Positions 50,049-59,488 of a DNA stretch of 64,000 nucleotides are shown here, one piece after another. The notes under the pieces are model-generated. The model was not told the origin of the DNA. It saw only the letters and a program-made list of their open reading frames with translations, and made no database searches. Each line of letters opens with the position of its first letter. Position 1 is the stretch's first letter. The position numbers and the translations under genes were made by a program. The DNA is from Variovorax ginsengisoli (GTDB taxonomy: Bacteria > Pseudomonadota > Gammaproteobacteria > Burkholderiales > Burkholderiaceae_C): positions 186,001 through 250,000 of the forward strand of contig NZ_JAUJZH010000004.1 of the NCBI RefSeq assembly GCF_030486595.1. Reading direction: 5' to 3'.

Positions 50049-51302
50049 ATGCCCGACTTGCATGTCTCGCGCCATTCGTTGTTCTCGCCGCGCCGCCCCG
50101 CCACCATTGCCGCCGCCGCCATCATGCTGCTCGCGCTGACCGCCTGCGGCAAGGGCGAAGCCCCGAAGGCCGCCGGCGGCGGAGGCCATCCGGCGCCCGA
50201 GGTGGGCGTGGTCGTCGCGACCCCGACCAACGTCGGGCTGGTGACCGAACTGCCGGGCCGGCTCGAGTCCACCCGGGTGGCCGAGGTGCGCGCCCGCGCC
50301 GCCGGCATCCTGATGCAGCGTGTGTTCCAGGAAGGCAGCGACGTGAAGGCCGGCCAGGTGCTCTACCGCATCGACCCCGCCCCCTACGCCGCCGCGGCGG
50401 CGAGCGCCGAGGCCAGCCTGGCGCGCGCCGAAGCCAATGCGGTACAGGCCCGGGCCCTGGCCGAGCGCTACAAGCCGCTGGTCGCGGCCAACGCGGTCAG
50501 CAAGCAGGAATACCAGAACGCGGTCGCCGCGGCCAAGACCGCCGAAGCCGACATCGCGGTCGGCCGCGCCGCGCTGCAGACCGCCAAGATCAACCTCGGC
50601 TACGCGACCGTGACGGCCCCGATCTCGGGCCGCATCGGCCGCTCGCTCGTGACCGAGGGCGCACTGGTGGGCCAGGGCGACGCCACGGCTCTGGCCGTGA
50701 TCCAGCAGATCGACCCGCTGTATGTGAACTTCACGCAGTCGGCCACCGAGGTGCTGCGGCTGCGCCGCGCGCTGCAGGAAGGCCAGTTCAAGCGCGCCGG
50801 CGGCGAGGCCGCCAGCGTGCGCATCGCGCTCGAGGACGGCACCGAATACGCGCACCCGGGCCGGCTGCTGTTCTCCGACCTGACGGTCGACCAGACCACC
50901 GGCCAGGTCACGCTGCGCGCCGAGGTGCCGAACCCGAAGGGCGACCTGCTGCCAGGCCTGTACGTGCGCGTGCGCATCGAGCAGGCCCAGGCCACCAACG
51001 CGATCACGGTGCCGCAGCAGGCGGTCACGCGCACCCAGCAGGGCGACACCCTCACAGTGGTGGGCGCCGACGGCAAGCTGAGCAAGCGCACGGTGAAGAT
51101 CAGCGCCGCCCAGAACAACCAGTGGGTGGTGCTCGACGGCCTGAAGGCCGGCGAGCAGGTGATGGTCGACGGCTTCCAGAAGCTGCAGATGATGCCGCCC
51201 GGCACGCCCGTGAAGGCGGTGCCGTGGACCGGGCCGCAGGGCGCCACCGCCCCGGCGCCGGCTGCTTCCGCTGCGGCCGCCCCGGCTGCGGCCGCGAAGT
51301 AA
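50049..51302 (+). CDS. acrA: RND efflux periplasmic adaptor (AcrA/MexA type)
   Basis: A 417-residue membrane-fusion protein. It has a lipoprotein signal (LLALTACGKG), the lipoyl-like half motifs (GRLESTRVAEVRARAAGILM; VTAPISGRIGRSLVTEG), a helical hairpin between them and a beta-barrel with the conserved DLTVDQTTGQVTLRAEVPNP. It bridges the AcrB pump and the outer-membrane channel. A ribosome site (AAGGA, 50038-50042) precedes the ATG. The last 25 residues are Ala/Pro-rich. Confidence 0.95.
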   Translation: MPDLHVSRHSLFSPRRPATIAAAAIMLLALTACGKGEAPKAAGGGGHPAPEVGVVVATPTNVGLVTELPGRLESTRVAEVRARAAGILMQRVFQEGSDVKAGQVLYRIDPAPYAAAAASAEASLARAEANAVQARALAERYKPLVAANAVSKQEYQNAVAAAKTAEADIAVGRAALQTAKINLGYATVTAPISGRIGRSLVTEGALVGQGDATALAVIQQIDPLYVNFTQSATEVLRLRRALQEGQFKRAGGEAASVRIALEDGTEYAHPGRLLFSDLTVDQTTGQVTLRAEVPNPKGDLLPGLYVRVRIEQAQATNAITVPQQAVTRTQQGDTLTVVGADGKLSKRTVKISAAQNNQWVVLDGLKAGEQVMVDGFQKLQMMPPGTPVKAVPWTGPQGATAPAPAASAAAAPAAAAK

Positions 51303-51315
51303 GGAGCCCGCCCGC

Positions 51316-54300
51316 ATGGCCAAGTTCTTCATCGACCGTCCGATCTTCGCGTGGGTGATCGCACTGTTCATCCTCGTGGTGGGCGGTGTGGCGATCACGC
51401 AGTTGCCGATCGCCCAGTACCCGCCGGTGGCCCCGCCGGCCATCGTCATCAACGCCGCCTACCCCGGTGCTTCCGCCCAGACGCTGGAGGACAGCGTGCT
51501 GTCGGTCATCGAGCGCGAGATGAACGGCTCGCCCGGCATGATCTACATGGAGTCGGTGGCGCAGGCCGACGGCACCGGCGCCATCACGATCAGCTTCGCG
51601 CCCGGCACCGACGCCGACCTGGCGCAGGTGGACGTGCAGAACCGGCTCTCGCGCGCCACCCCGCGGCTGCCCGCGGCGGTGACGCAGCAGGGGGTGCGGG
51701 TCGACAAGTCGCGCTCCAACTTCCTGCTGTTCACGATTCTTTCCTCCGACAACCCGGCCTTCGACCCGATCGCACTGGGCGACTATGCCTCGCGCAACGT
51801 CGTGCCCGAACTGCAGCGCGTCAAGGGCATCGGCCAGGCGCAGCTGTTCGGCACCGAGCGGGCGATGCGGGTCTGGATCGACCCGGCAAAGCTGCAGGGC
51901 TTCAACCTGTCGTCGAGCGACGTCACCAACGCCATCAAGGGGCAGAACGCGCAAGTGGCCTCGGGCACCATCGGTGACCTGCCGAACGTGGCCGGCCAGG
52001 CGATCGCGGCCACGGTGGTGGTCAACGGCCAGCTCACCAATGTCGAGCAGTTCCGCAACATCGTGCTGCGCGCCAACACCGACGGCTCGGCCGTGCGGCT
52101 GCGCGACGTCGCCCGCATCGAGCTCGGCGGCCAGGCCTATTCGACCTCGGCGCGCCTGAACGGCGAACCGGCGGTCGGTATCGGCGTCCAGCTGGCGCCC
52201 AGCGGCAACGCGCTCGAGTCGGCCAGGCTGGTGCGCGCCAAGATGGAGGAGCTTTCGCGCTTCTTCCCGCAGGGCGTGAAGTGGGAGATCCCGTACGACA
52301 GCTCGCGCTTCGTCAAGATCTCGATCTCGCAGGTGGCCGAGACGCTGGTCGAGGCCGTGGTGCTGGTGTTCCTGGTGATGTTCCTGTTCCTGCAGAACTG
52401 GCGCTACACCATCATCCCGACCATCGTGGTGCCGATCGCGCTGCTGGGCACCTTCGGCGTGCTGCTGGCGCTGGGTTTCTCGATCAACGTGCTGACGATG
52501 TTCGGCATGGTGCTGGTGATCGGCATCGTGGTGGACGACGCCATCGTGGTGGTCGAGAACGTCGAGCGCATCATGAGCGAGGAAGGGCTGCCGCCGCTGG
52601 AGGCCACGCGCAAGGCGATGAAGCAGATCTCGGGCGCCATCATCGGCGTCACCGTGGTGCTGATCTCGGTGTTCGTGCCGCTGGCCTTCTTCGCCGGTTC
52701 GACCGGCAACATCTACCGCCAGTTCTCGGCCGTGATGGTGGCGTCGATCGGCTTCTCGGCCTTCATGGCGCTGTCGCTCACGCCGGCGCTCTGCGCGACC
52801 TTGCTGAAGCCGGTCGAAGCCGGCCACCACCACGAGAAGACCGGCTTCTTCGGCTGGTTCAACCGCGGCTTCTCGCGCACCGCCAAGGGCTACGAAGGCC
52901 TGGTGGCGCGCATCCTGCGCCGCGCCTTGCGCTACCTGGTGATCTACGCGGCCATCATCGGCGTCGTGGTGATCGCCTACCTGCGGGTGCCGACCTCCTT
53001 CCTGCCGCAGGAAGACCAGGGCAACATCATCGTCAACGTGCAGCTGCCGCCGGGCGCGACCCAGGAGCGCACGCTCGACGTCATGAAGCAGGTCGAGGGC
53101 TTCATCCTCAAGCAGCCCGAAGTGCAGAGCATGGTGGGCGTGATGGGCTTCAGCTTCTCGGGCCAGGGCCAGAACGCCGGCCTCGCCTTCGTGACGCTCA
53201 AGGACTGGAAGGAACGCAAGGGCGAGGGCGAATCCGCTTCGGCCCTGGCAGGCCGTGCCTTCGGTGCGCTGTCGGGCGTCCGCGATGCCTTCATCTACCC
53301 GCTGAGCCCGCCGCCGATCCCCGAACTGGGCAATGCCAGCGGCGTGACCTTCCGCCTGCAGGACCGCTCCGGCGCGGGTCACGAGGCGTTGGTCAACGCC
53401 CGCAACCAGCTGCTGGGCATGGCGTCGCAGAGCAAGATCCTGACGCAGACCCGGCCCGACGGCCTCGAGGACGCACCGCAGCTGCAGATCGACATCGACC
53501 GCGACAAGGCCAATGCGCTGGGCGTGACCTTCGATGCGATCAACGCGACGCTGTCGACCGCCCTCGGCTCGAGCTATGTCAACGACTTCCCGAACCAGAG
53601 CCGCCTGCAGCGCGTGGTGGTGCAGGCCGACGCCCCGGCTCGGATGCAGCCCGAGGACCTGCTCAAGCTGAACGCGGCCAATGCGCAGGGCAAGCCGGTG
53701 CCGCTGTCGGCCTTCGCGACCACGCGCTGGATCACCGGCGCGCAGCAGACCGTGCGCTACAACGGCTATCCCGCGATGCGCATCAGCGCCGACGCGGCGC
53801 CGGGCTACAGCACCGGCGCTGCGATGGCCGAGATGGAGCGGCTTGCCGCCCAGCTGCCGCCCGGCTTCGGCTACGAATGGACCGGCCAGTCGCGGGAAGA
53901 AAAGCTCGCCGGCTCGCAGGCCATCATCCTGTACGGCTTCGCGATCCTGGCGGTGTTCCTGTGCCTCGCGGCGCTCTACGAGAGCTGGTCGATCCCGCTG
54001 GCGGTGATCCTGGTGGTGCCGCTGGGCGTGCTGGGCGTGCTGCTGGCGACGATGCTGCGGGCCTACTCCAACGACGTGTACTTCCAGGTCGGGCTGATCA
54101 CCATCATCGGCCTGTCGGCGAAGAACGCGATCCTGATCATCGAGTTCGCCAAGGACCTGCAGGCGCAGGGCAAGGGCGTCGTCGAATCGGCGCTGGCGGC
54201 CGCGCACCTGCGGTTCCGGCCGATCATCATGACCTCGCTGGCCTTCGGCCTGGGCGTGATGCCGCTGGCCTTCGCCACCGGCGCCGGCTCGGCGAGCCAG

Positions 54301-54477
54301 CGCGCGATCGGCACCGGGGTGCTCGGCGGCATGATCACCGGCACCACCCTCGCGGTGTTCTTCGTGCCGGTGTTCTTCGTGGTGGTGCGCGGATTCTTCA
54401 AGGGCAGCGCCCGACAGCACGAGGCCGACAAGCGGCACGCCCAGGCCGCCGGCATCGAGGAAGAAAAACATGACTAA
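51316..54477 (+). CDS. acrB: RND efflux pump, AcrB/MexB type
   Basis: A 1053-residue HAE1-family transporter starting MAKFFIDRPIFAWVIALFIL. It has twelve membrane helices around two large periplasmic loops. The proton-relay pair in TM4 is in GIVVDDAIVVVENVER (two adjacent Asp), with the Lys of TM10 in GLSAKNAILIIEFAKD. It exports hydrophobic drugs using proton motive force. It starts 13 bp after acrA and overlaps the channel gene by 8 bp. Confidence 0.97.
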   Translation: MAKFFIDRPIFAWVIALFILVVGGVAITQLPIAQYPPVAPPAIVINAAYPGASAQTLEDSVLSVIEREMNGSPGMIYMESVAQADGTGAITISFAPGTDADLAQVDVQNRLSRATPRLPAAVTQQGVRVDKSRSNFLLFTILSSDNPAFDPIALGDYASRNVVPELQRVKGIGQAQLFGTERAMRVWIDPAKLQGFNLSSSDVTNAIKGQNAQVASGTIGDLPNVAGQAIAATVVVNGQLTNVEQFRNIVLRANTDGSAVRLRDVARIELGGQAYSTSARLNGEPAVGIGVQLAPSGNALESARLVRAKMEELSRFFPQGVKWEIPYDSSRFVKISISQVAETLVEAVVLVFLVMFLFLQNWRYTIIPTIVVPIALLGTFGVLLALGFSINVLTMFGMVLVIGIVVDDAIVVVENVERIMSEEGLPPLEATRKAMKQISGAIIGVTVVLISVFVPLAFFAGSTGNIYRQFSAVMVASIGFSAFMALSLTPALCATLLKPVEAGHHHEKTGFFGWFNRGFSRTAKGYEGLVARILRRALRYLVIYAAIIGVVVIAYLRVPTSFLPQEDQGNIIVNVQLPPGATQERTLDVMKQVEGFILKQPEVQSMVGVMGFSFSGQGQNAGLAFVTLKDWKERKGEGESASALAGRAFGALSGVRDAFIYPLSPPPIPELGNASGVTFRLQDRSGAGHEALVNARNQLLGMASQSKILTQTRPDGLEDAPQLQIDIDRDKANALGVTFDAINATLSTALGSSYVNDFPNQSRLQRVVVQADAPARMQPEDLLKLNAANAQGKPVPLSAFATTRWITGAQQTVRYNGYPAMRISADAAPGYSTGAAMAEMERLAAQLPPGFGYEWTGQSREEKLAGSQAIILYGFAILAVFLCLAALYESWSIPLAVILVVPLGVLGVLLATMLRAYSNDVYFQVGLITIIGLSAKNAILIIEFAKDLQAQGKGVVESALAAAHLRFRPIIMTSLAFGLGVMPLAFATGAGSASQRAIGTGVLGGMITGTTLAVFFVPVFFVVVRGFFKGSARQHEADKRHAQAAGIEEEKHD

Positions 54478-55879
54478 GCGATTCATCACCACCGCGCTGG
54501 CAGGCGCCGCCGCCCTGATGCTGGCGGGCTGCTCGCTGATCCCGACCTACGAGCGCCCGGCGGCCCCGGTGCCGGCCACCTTCCCGAACGCGGCGGCGGC
54601 GCCGACCGCGCCCGGCCAGCCGCCGGCCGCGACCGTGGCCTGGCAGGACTACTTCACCGACCCGCGGCTGCAGCAGCTGATCCACCTCGCGCTCACGAAC
54701 AACCGCGACCTGCAGGTGTCGATCCTCAACATCGAGCAGGCGCGGGCGCAGTTCCAGATCACGCGCGCGGCGCTGTACCCGGCGCTCAACGCCAGCGCGA
54801 GCGGCACGCGCCAGCGTCCGTCGCTGGTCGGCGACGGCGTGAGCTCCGTCTATTCGGTGGGCCTGGGCGTGACGGCCTGGGAGCTCGATTTCTTCGGCCG
54901 CGTGGCGAGCCTGAAGGATGCCGCGCTGGCCCAGTACCTGGCGACCGAGGAAGCCCGCAAGGCGACCCAGATCAGCCTGATCGCCTCCGTGGCCAACGGC
55001 TGGCTGGCGGTGCTCGGCGACGACGAGGCGCTCGAGATCACGCGCCGCACCATGGTCACGCGCGACGACTCGCTCAAGCTGACCAAGCTGCGCTTCGACA
55101 ACGGCGTGGCTTCCGAGATCGACTACCGCTTCGCCGAGGCGCAGGCCGAGACCGCGCGCGCCACCTACGCCCAGCAGCAGCGGCTGCGGCTGCAGGACGA
55201 GAACGCGCTGGCACTGCTGCTCGGTGCCCCGGTGCCGCCGGAGACCATCGTCGGCGCCGCCGAGGGACTGCAGGCGCTGGCGCCGATGCCCGAGGTGCCG
55301 GCGGGCCTGCCGTCCGACCTGCTGGTCGAGCGGCCCGACATCCGTGCCGCCGAGCAGCAGCTGATCGCGGCCAACGCCAACATCGGTGCCGCGCGCGCCG
55401 CCTTCTTCCCGCGGGTCACGCTGACCACCTCGATCGGCACCACGAGCTCGGAGTTCTCCAACCTGTTCAGCAGCGGCACCAAGGCCTGGGCCTTCGCGCC
55501 GCAGATCACGCTGCCGATCTTCAACGCCGGCGCCAACCAGGCCAACCTGGACTCGGCCCGCGCCGGACAGAAGATCGCGGTGGCGCAGTACGAGAAGTCG
55601 ATCCAGTCGGCTTTCCGCGAGGTCGCCGACGCGCTGGCCGGCCGCGCCACCTACGACGAGGAACTGCGCGCGCTGGTGGCCCAGTCCAAGGCCGAGGAAA
55701 CCCGCTTCCAGCTGTCGGACATGCGCTATCGCGGTGGCGTCGCCAGTGGGCTCGACCTGCTGGATGCCCAGCGTTCGCTGTTCACCTCGCAGCTCGCGAC
55801 CGCCCAGATCCGGCAGCAGCGCCTGCAGAACCAGGTCGTGCTCTACAAGACCCTGGGTGGCGGCTGGGCCACCAGGTAG
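54470..55879 (+). CDS. outer-membrane efflux lipoprotein (OprM/NodT type)
   Basis: A 469-residue TolC-family channel with a lipobox (LMLAGC, Cys21). It has two OEP repeats, each with long helices (ALTNNRDLQVSILNIEQARA; QANLDSARAGQKIAVAQYEK) and the family's LLVERPDIRAAEQQLIAAN segment. It completes the tripartite pump. Its ATG overlaps the end of the acrB gene. A GC-rich hairpin lies downstream. Confidence 0.95.
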   Translation: MTKRFITTALAGAAALMLAGCSLIPTYERPAAPVPATFPNAAAAPTAPGQPPAATVAWQDYFTDPRLQQLIHLALTNNRDLQVSILNIEQARAQFQITRAALYPALNASASGTRQRPSLVGDGVSSVYSVGLGVTAWELDFFGRVASLKDAALAQYLATEEARKATQISLIASVANGWLAVLGDDEALEITRRTMVTRDDSLKLTKLRFDNGVASEIDYRFAEAQAETARATYAQQQRLRLQDENALALLLGAPVPPETIVGAAEGLQALAPMPEVPAGLPSDLLVERPDIRAAEQQLIAANANIGAARAAFFPRVTLTTSIGTTSSEFSNLFSSGTKAWAFAPQITLPIFNAGANQANLDSARAGQKIAVAQYEKSIQSAFREVADALAGRATYDEELRALVAQSKAEETRFQLSDMRYRGGVASGLDLLDAQRSLFTSQLATAQIRQQRLQNQVVLYKTLGGGWATR

Positions 55880-55890
55880 GGCCGCGGGAC

Positions 55891-55927
55891 GCCCCGGGTC
55901 CGGCCTGAGACGGCCGGGCCCGGGGGC
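55891..55927 (+). terminator. strong GC hairpin after the efflux operon
   Basis: A 14-bp stem with one wobble (55892-55905 with 55912-55925) and a 6-nt loop. Little of a T-run follows, so it may stop or pause transcription but is not a classic terminator. Confidence 0.4.
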
Positions 55928-55932
55928 CTCTC

Positions 55933-55938
55933 TATAAT
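55933..55938 (+). promoter_or_regulatory. TATAAT -10 element before the cytochrome gene
   Basis: A perfect TATAAT lies 41 bp upstream of the cytochrome ATG, just past the hairpin. No good -35 is visible at the usual spacing, because that position falls in the hairpin arm. Confidence 0.4.
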
Positions 55939-55979
55939 CCGCCGTTGATCCGAAAAAAGCCCCCGATACTGAGGACGCA

Positions 55980-56594
55980 ATGAGCGACGACCCGCACTAC
56001 CAGGCCACAGAAGAAGCCCACACCGGCCCGATCAAGAATCCGAAGCAACTGCTGCTCGCGGTCTTTTTCTCCTTCATCGCTCCCATCCTGATCATCGTCG
56101 GCCTCGTGTCGTTCGTCGTCTCGGGCACCCATCCCTCGGGTTCGGCGCAAGGCGACAGCATGTCGCTGTACGGCGTCTCCAAGGACACCCGCGACCGCGA
56201 CATCGCCGACCGCCTGAAGAAGGTCGGCTCGATCGAGATCCGCGACGCCAACCGGCCGCTGGCCACCGGCGAGGCCGTGTTCAAGGCCCAGTGCGTGGCC
56301 TGCCACGGCGCACCGGGCATCCCGGGCGCGCCGCACTACGGCGACGCCGCAGCCTGGGGCCCGCGCATCGGCCAGGGCTACGCCACGCTGGTCGAGCACG
56401 CGCTCAAGGGCAAGGGCGCGATGCCGGCCCAGGGCGGCGGCGACTTCGACGACATCGAGATCGGTCGCGCGGTGGTCTACATGGCCAACGCGGGCGGCGC
56501 CACCTTCCCGGTGCCCGACCGTCCGGCCGCGGCCCCGGCGGCCGAGGGCGCAGCCCCGGCCGATGCGGCCCCCGCGGTGGCCAGCGGCAAGTAA
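55980..56594 (+). CDS. membrane-anchored c-type cytochrome (cytochrome c5 family)
   Basis: A 204-residue protein. An N-terminal membrane helix (about 25-48, LLLAVFFSFIAPILIIVGLV) anchors a periplasmic haem domain with CVACHGAPGIPGAPHYGD and the distal Met in KGKGAMPAQGG. An Ala/Pro tail follows. Its partner could be a terminal oxidase or other respiratory complex; the gene is monocistronic, with its own -10 element and a terminator. Confidence 0.92.
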   Translation: MSDDPHYQATEEAHTGPIKNPKQLLLAVFFSFIAPILIIVGLVSFVVSGTHPSGSAQGDSMSLYGVSKDTRDRDIADRLKKVGSIEIRDANRPLATGEAVFKAQCVACHGAPGIPGAPHYGDAAAWGPRIGQGYATLVEHALKGKGAMPAQGGGDFDDIEIGRAVVYMANAGGATFPVPDRPAAAPAAEGAAPADAAPAVASGK

Positions 56595-56613
56595 GCCGCC
56601 GCGACCCGACCCG

Positions 56614-56638
56614 AAGCCCGCGCGATGCGGGCTTTTTT
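56614..56638 (+). terminator. Rho-independent terminator of the cytochrome gene
   Basis: AAGCCCGC-GCGAT-GCGGGCTT forms an 8-bp stem with a 5-nt loop, running into TTTTTT (56633-56638). It touches the stop of the convergent gene. Confidence 0.8.
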
Positions 56639-57174
56639 CATGGCCGGGGCAACGGCTGGCCGGCGGACGGGCTCAGCACATGGCCGAAACGGGCCGGAAG
56701 GTCTTCGGCGCAGACATCCTCGGGGACCCATCGCCCCTGCTCGATCGCCTCGGCCGCCAGACCGACATCCTGCGTATGGACCAGGCCGAGGCCGATGTCC
56801 GCCACCAGGTAGAGCCGGCCTTCGCCGTCGAGCAGGCAGGCCGTGGGCTCGATCGGCAGACCGGAATGCGAGCGGACCGACAAATCCTCCGACACCCGCC
56901 AGATCCACGGCGCGGCCTCGAGCTCGACGTAGACCCGCTGGGGCCCGTTCTGGAAGAACCACTGGCCCTGGTCGTCGTGTTCGTAGTTGCGCTGGATGAA
57001 GTCGATCAGCTTGTCGTGCCTAAGCTGCGAGCCCCTGGCCTGGCTGAACGGCCCCAGGGCCTGGGTGCGGTCGTCGCGCAGGAACCAGTTGCCGCGGGCG
57101 TCGAGCCCCAGCCAGCCGTAGCAGTGCGGCACGTTGGGCCACTTGGCAAGGGCCTTCAGAACGATCTCATCCAT
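56638..57174 (-). CDS. conserved Burkholderiales protein (DUF2946-like, number uncertain)
   Basis: A 178-residue protein with MDEIVLKALAKWPNVPHCYG, WLGLDARGNWFLRDD and WFFQNGPQRVYVELEAAPWI, a pattern I recognise from many Burkholderiales genomes as an unannotated DUF. There is no signal peptide or membrane segment. It is Trp-rich and probably folds as a small beta domain. Its stop touches the cytochrome terminator, so the genes are convergent. Function unknown. Confidence 0.82.
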   Translation of the reverse strand: MDEIVLKALAKWPNVPHCYGWLGLDARGNWFLRDDRTQALGPFSQARGSQLRHDKLIDFIQRNYEHDDQGQWFFQNGPQRVYVELEAAPWIWRVSEDLSVRSHSGLPIEPTACLLDGEGRLYLVADIGLGLVHTQDVGLAAEAIEQGRWVPEDVCAEDLPARFGHVLSPSAGQPLPRP

Positions 57175-57205
57175 GGCGCCATTTTGCGCCGTGCGGGGCT
57201 GTGCC

Positions 57206-58180
57206 TCAGCGGTGTTCGTTCAGCCAGGCCACCACGCGCTCGGGCATGGCCCGCACGTGGCCCGGGGGTGCACCGAGCGGAAAGCCCACGTGGCCGCCGT
57301 GAGCGGGCTGCCAGAGCGTCACGTGGCTGCCGACTTCGCCCTGGCGCGGCAGGCTCGCGGCCGGCACGAACGGGTCGTTGACGGCATTCACGACCAGCGC
57401 CGGGATCCGGATCTGGTGCAGGTGCGGCTTGGCCGAGCCCCGCGACCAGTAGTCGTCGGTGCCGCGGAAGCCGTGCAGCGGCGCGGTGAAGACATCGTCG
57501 AAGGCGTACAGGTCGCGCGCCGCGAGCAGCTTCTCGCGGTCGAACAGGCCCGGGTGCTGGGCCAGCTTGGCCAGCGCCTTGGGCTTCATGGTCGACAGGA
57601 ACATGCGCGTGTAGACCAGCCGGTTGAAGCCGCGGCCGATGGCGGCGCCGCCGGCCGCCAGGTCCAGCGGGGCGGAGATCGCGGCGACCGCGCTGGCCAC
57701 CTTGGCGGCTTCGGACCCGGCCTCCTCGGCCCAGCGCATCAGCGCATTGCCGCCGAGCGAGACACCCGCCGCCAGCAGAGGCTGGGCCGGGTCGCGCTGT
57801 GCGCGCAGGCGGGCCAGGATCCAGCCGACCTCCTCGAAGTCGCCCGAGTGGTAGGCCCGCGGCGCCAGGTTGAGCTCGCCGCTGCAGCCGCGGAAATGCG
57901 GCACGGCATAGTCCCAGCCCCGGGCATGGGCGAAGGCGCCGAAGACCTCGGCGTAGTGGCTTCTGGACGACCCTTCGAGGCCGTGGAACAGCACCAGCAG
58001 CGGCTTCGGACCGGACACCGCGGCATCCAGGAAGTCGACATCGACGAAGTCGCCGTCGGGCGTGCCCCAGCGCTCGCGCCGGTAGGCCGGCAAAGGTGCC
58101 TCGGCGCGCCGCGCGTACAGCGCGGGCCAGATGGTCTGAAGGTTGCCGCCGGGCAGCCAGCGTGGGGCGACGTACTGCAT
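57206..58180 (-). CDS. YheT-family alpha/beta hydrolase
   Basis: A 324-residue hydrolase with the YheT signature (GGNLQTIWPALYARR), the oxyanion region VLFHGLEGSSRSHYAEVF, nucleophile Ser in AAGVSLGGNALMRW, and the histidine in HGGHVGFP near the C-terminus. Members are putative esterases of unknown substrate. The gene starts 8 bp before the end of the NTF2-like gene region and is probably in one unit with it. Confidence 0.9.
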   Translation of the reverse strand: MQYVAPRWLPGGNLQTIWPALYARRAEAPLPAYRRERWGTPDGDFVDVDFLDAAVSGPKPLLVLFHGLEGSSRSHYAEVFGAFAHARGWDYAVPHFRGCSGELNLAPRAYHSGDFEEVGWILARLRAQRDPAQPLLAAGVSLGGNALMRWAEEAGSEAAKVASAVAAISAPLDLAAGGAAIGRGFNRLVYTRMFLSTMKPKALAKLAQHPGLFDREKLLAARDLYAFDDVFTAPLHGFRGTDDYWSRGSAKPHLHQIRIPALVVNAVNDPFVPAASLPRQGEVGSHVTLWQPAHGGHVGFPLGAPPGHVRAMPERVVAWLNEHR

Positions 58181-58188
58181 GGCCGCGC

Positions 58189-58641
58189 TCAATGCAGCGT
58201 CTGCGGCGCCTCGCTGGCGTCGCCGGGCTCGTGCGCGCTGCCGGGGCTCGCGTGGTGCGCGACCATGCGCCAGCCCTGTGCCGTGCGGTGATAGACGTTG
58301 GTGGCCAGCACGAAGGCATGGCGCGGCCCCTCGGCGGTCAGCACCTCGATGCGCTCCAGCACGTTGTGCACCGCACTGGCGAGCGATTCGACCTTGCGCA
58401 CCCGCGCCGGCGTGGCCTGGATGGCGCCGTTGCCGAACATGTGCTCGAAGGCGGCGCGGATCGCCTCGGCCCCGACCAGGCGCGGGCCGCCCGGGTGGAC
58501 GCAGAACACCTCTTCCTCGTCGGCCCAGCAATCCATGAGGGCGTCGACGTCGCCCCGCTGCAGGGCTTCGTAGAAGGCGGCTTCGACATCGTCGGCGGTG
58601 CCGCCGATGGTGCTGGCGCGGAGTTTGGCTTTGGTGGACAT
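58189..58641 (-). CDS. NTF2-like (SnoaL/DUF4440-type) small protein
   Basis: A 150-residue cone-shaped-fold protein: FYEALQRGDVDALMDCWADE, EVFCVHPGGPRLVGAEAIRA and HNVLERIEVLTAEGPRHAFV are NTF2-like strands. Proteins with this profile are seen as stress- or ketosteroid-isomerase-like. It is followed after 8 bp by the YheT-type gene on the same strand and lies 46 bp from the next upstream gene. Function unknown. Confidence 0.88.
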   Translation of the reverse strand: MSTKAKLRASTIGGTADDVEAAFYEALQRGDVDALMDCWADEEEVFCVHPGGPRLVGAEAIRAAFEHMFGNGAIQATPARVRKVESLASAVHNVLERIEVLTAEGPRHAFVLATNVYHRTAQGWRMVAHHASPGSAHEPGDASEAPQTLH

Positions 58642-58687
58642 GGTGGTGCTGCCGGAAGTAGCGATTTTGCCTCGGTCGCGCGTCGCC

Positions 58688-59443
58688 TCAAGGGCCGGCG
58701 GCCACCCAGCCCTGCACCACCGAGCGCAGTTCGCCCTGGGTGGCGCGCCAGACCAGTTCGGGCGCCGCCACGTGAACCCCGGGCGGCGCCAGCGCCAATG
58801 CGACGTCGACCAGCTCGGCCACCTTGGAGGCCCGCGCCGGCTGCTCGCTGGGCGGCACCATGAAACGGGCGATCGACAGCATCCAGGCCGCCAGCCGCTC
58901 GGCGGGATGGGCCAGGCGCCGCGCCACCGGCTTCTGCGCCGAGCGCACCAGCAGCACGCGCTCGAAGCCCAGCGCCACCACCGCCTGCTCGTCGAGGCTG
59001 GCCAGGCCTCGCTTCAGAGCCTCGGGCAGCCGGCCCTGGTCGTGCGGCAGCACCACCGCCAGCGTCTGGACGCCGCACGACCGCAGCCAGCCGGCCAGCG
59101 CCGGCAGCTGCGCCGGCTCGGGCGTCCACAGCGCCCGTTCGCGGTCGTAGAAAAGCCGCGGCGGCTCGAACAGCACCAGCGCCGTGCGGGCGGCCACCGG
59201 CGGCCACTGCGCCATCGGCAGGTCCGGCACCTGCACGGTCTCGACGCCGGGCAGGCCGTCGCGGATGGGTTCGCGCGCGAGCACGTAGGTATGGTCGAAG
59301 CGATGGCGGCCCGCGAGCCGCCGCACCAGTTCGTGGCCCAGCACGCCGGTGGCGCCGGCGATCAGCAGCGCGCCCTTCGACGGCCGGCCATCGAAGGGTC
59401 GCCGGTTCGCGGCCTGCAGGGCCTGGAGCGGATCGGGCGCCAT
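58688..59443 (-). CDS. NAD(P)-binding Rossmann (atypical SDR) protein
   Basis: A 251-residue protein with one Rossmann cofactor motif (LLIAGATGVLGHELVRRLAG, about 27-46), as in NmrA/oxidoreductase-like SDRs. The catalytic YxxxK is not evident, so it may act as a sensor or carrier, or bind NAD(P) without classical chemistry. It is on the same strand as the NTF2-like gene. Its substrate is unknown. Confidence 0.8.
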   Translation of the reverse strand: MAPDPLQALQAANRRPFDGRPSKGALLIAGATGVLGHELVRRLAGRHRFDHTYVLAREPIRDGLPGVETVQVPDLPMAQWPPVAARTALVLFEPPRLFYDRERALWTPEPAQLPALAGWLRSCGVQTLAVVLPHDQGRLPEALKRGLASLDEQAVVALGFERVLLVRSAQKPVARRLAHPAERLAAWMLSIARFMVPPSEQPARASKVAELVDVALALAPPGVHVAAPELVWRATQGELRSVVQGWVAAGP

Positions 59444-59488
59444 CCTTCTATGCTACCTTTGCCGACTTCGTACAGAGAGGGCTCGGAC

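Noticed and set aside
51100..54492. Long open frame antisense to the AcrB pump
   Set aside because: It mirrors the AcrB codons and has no recognisable domain.
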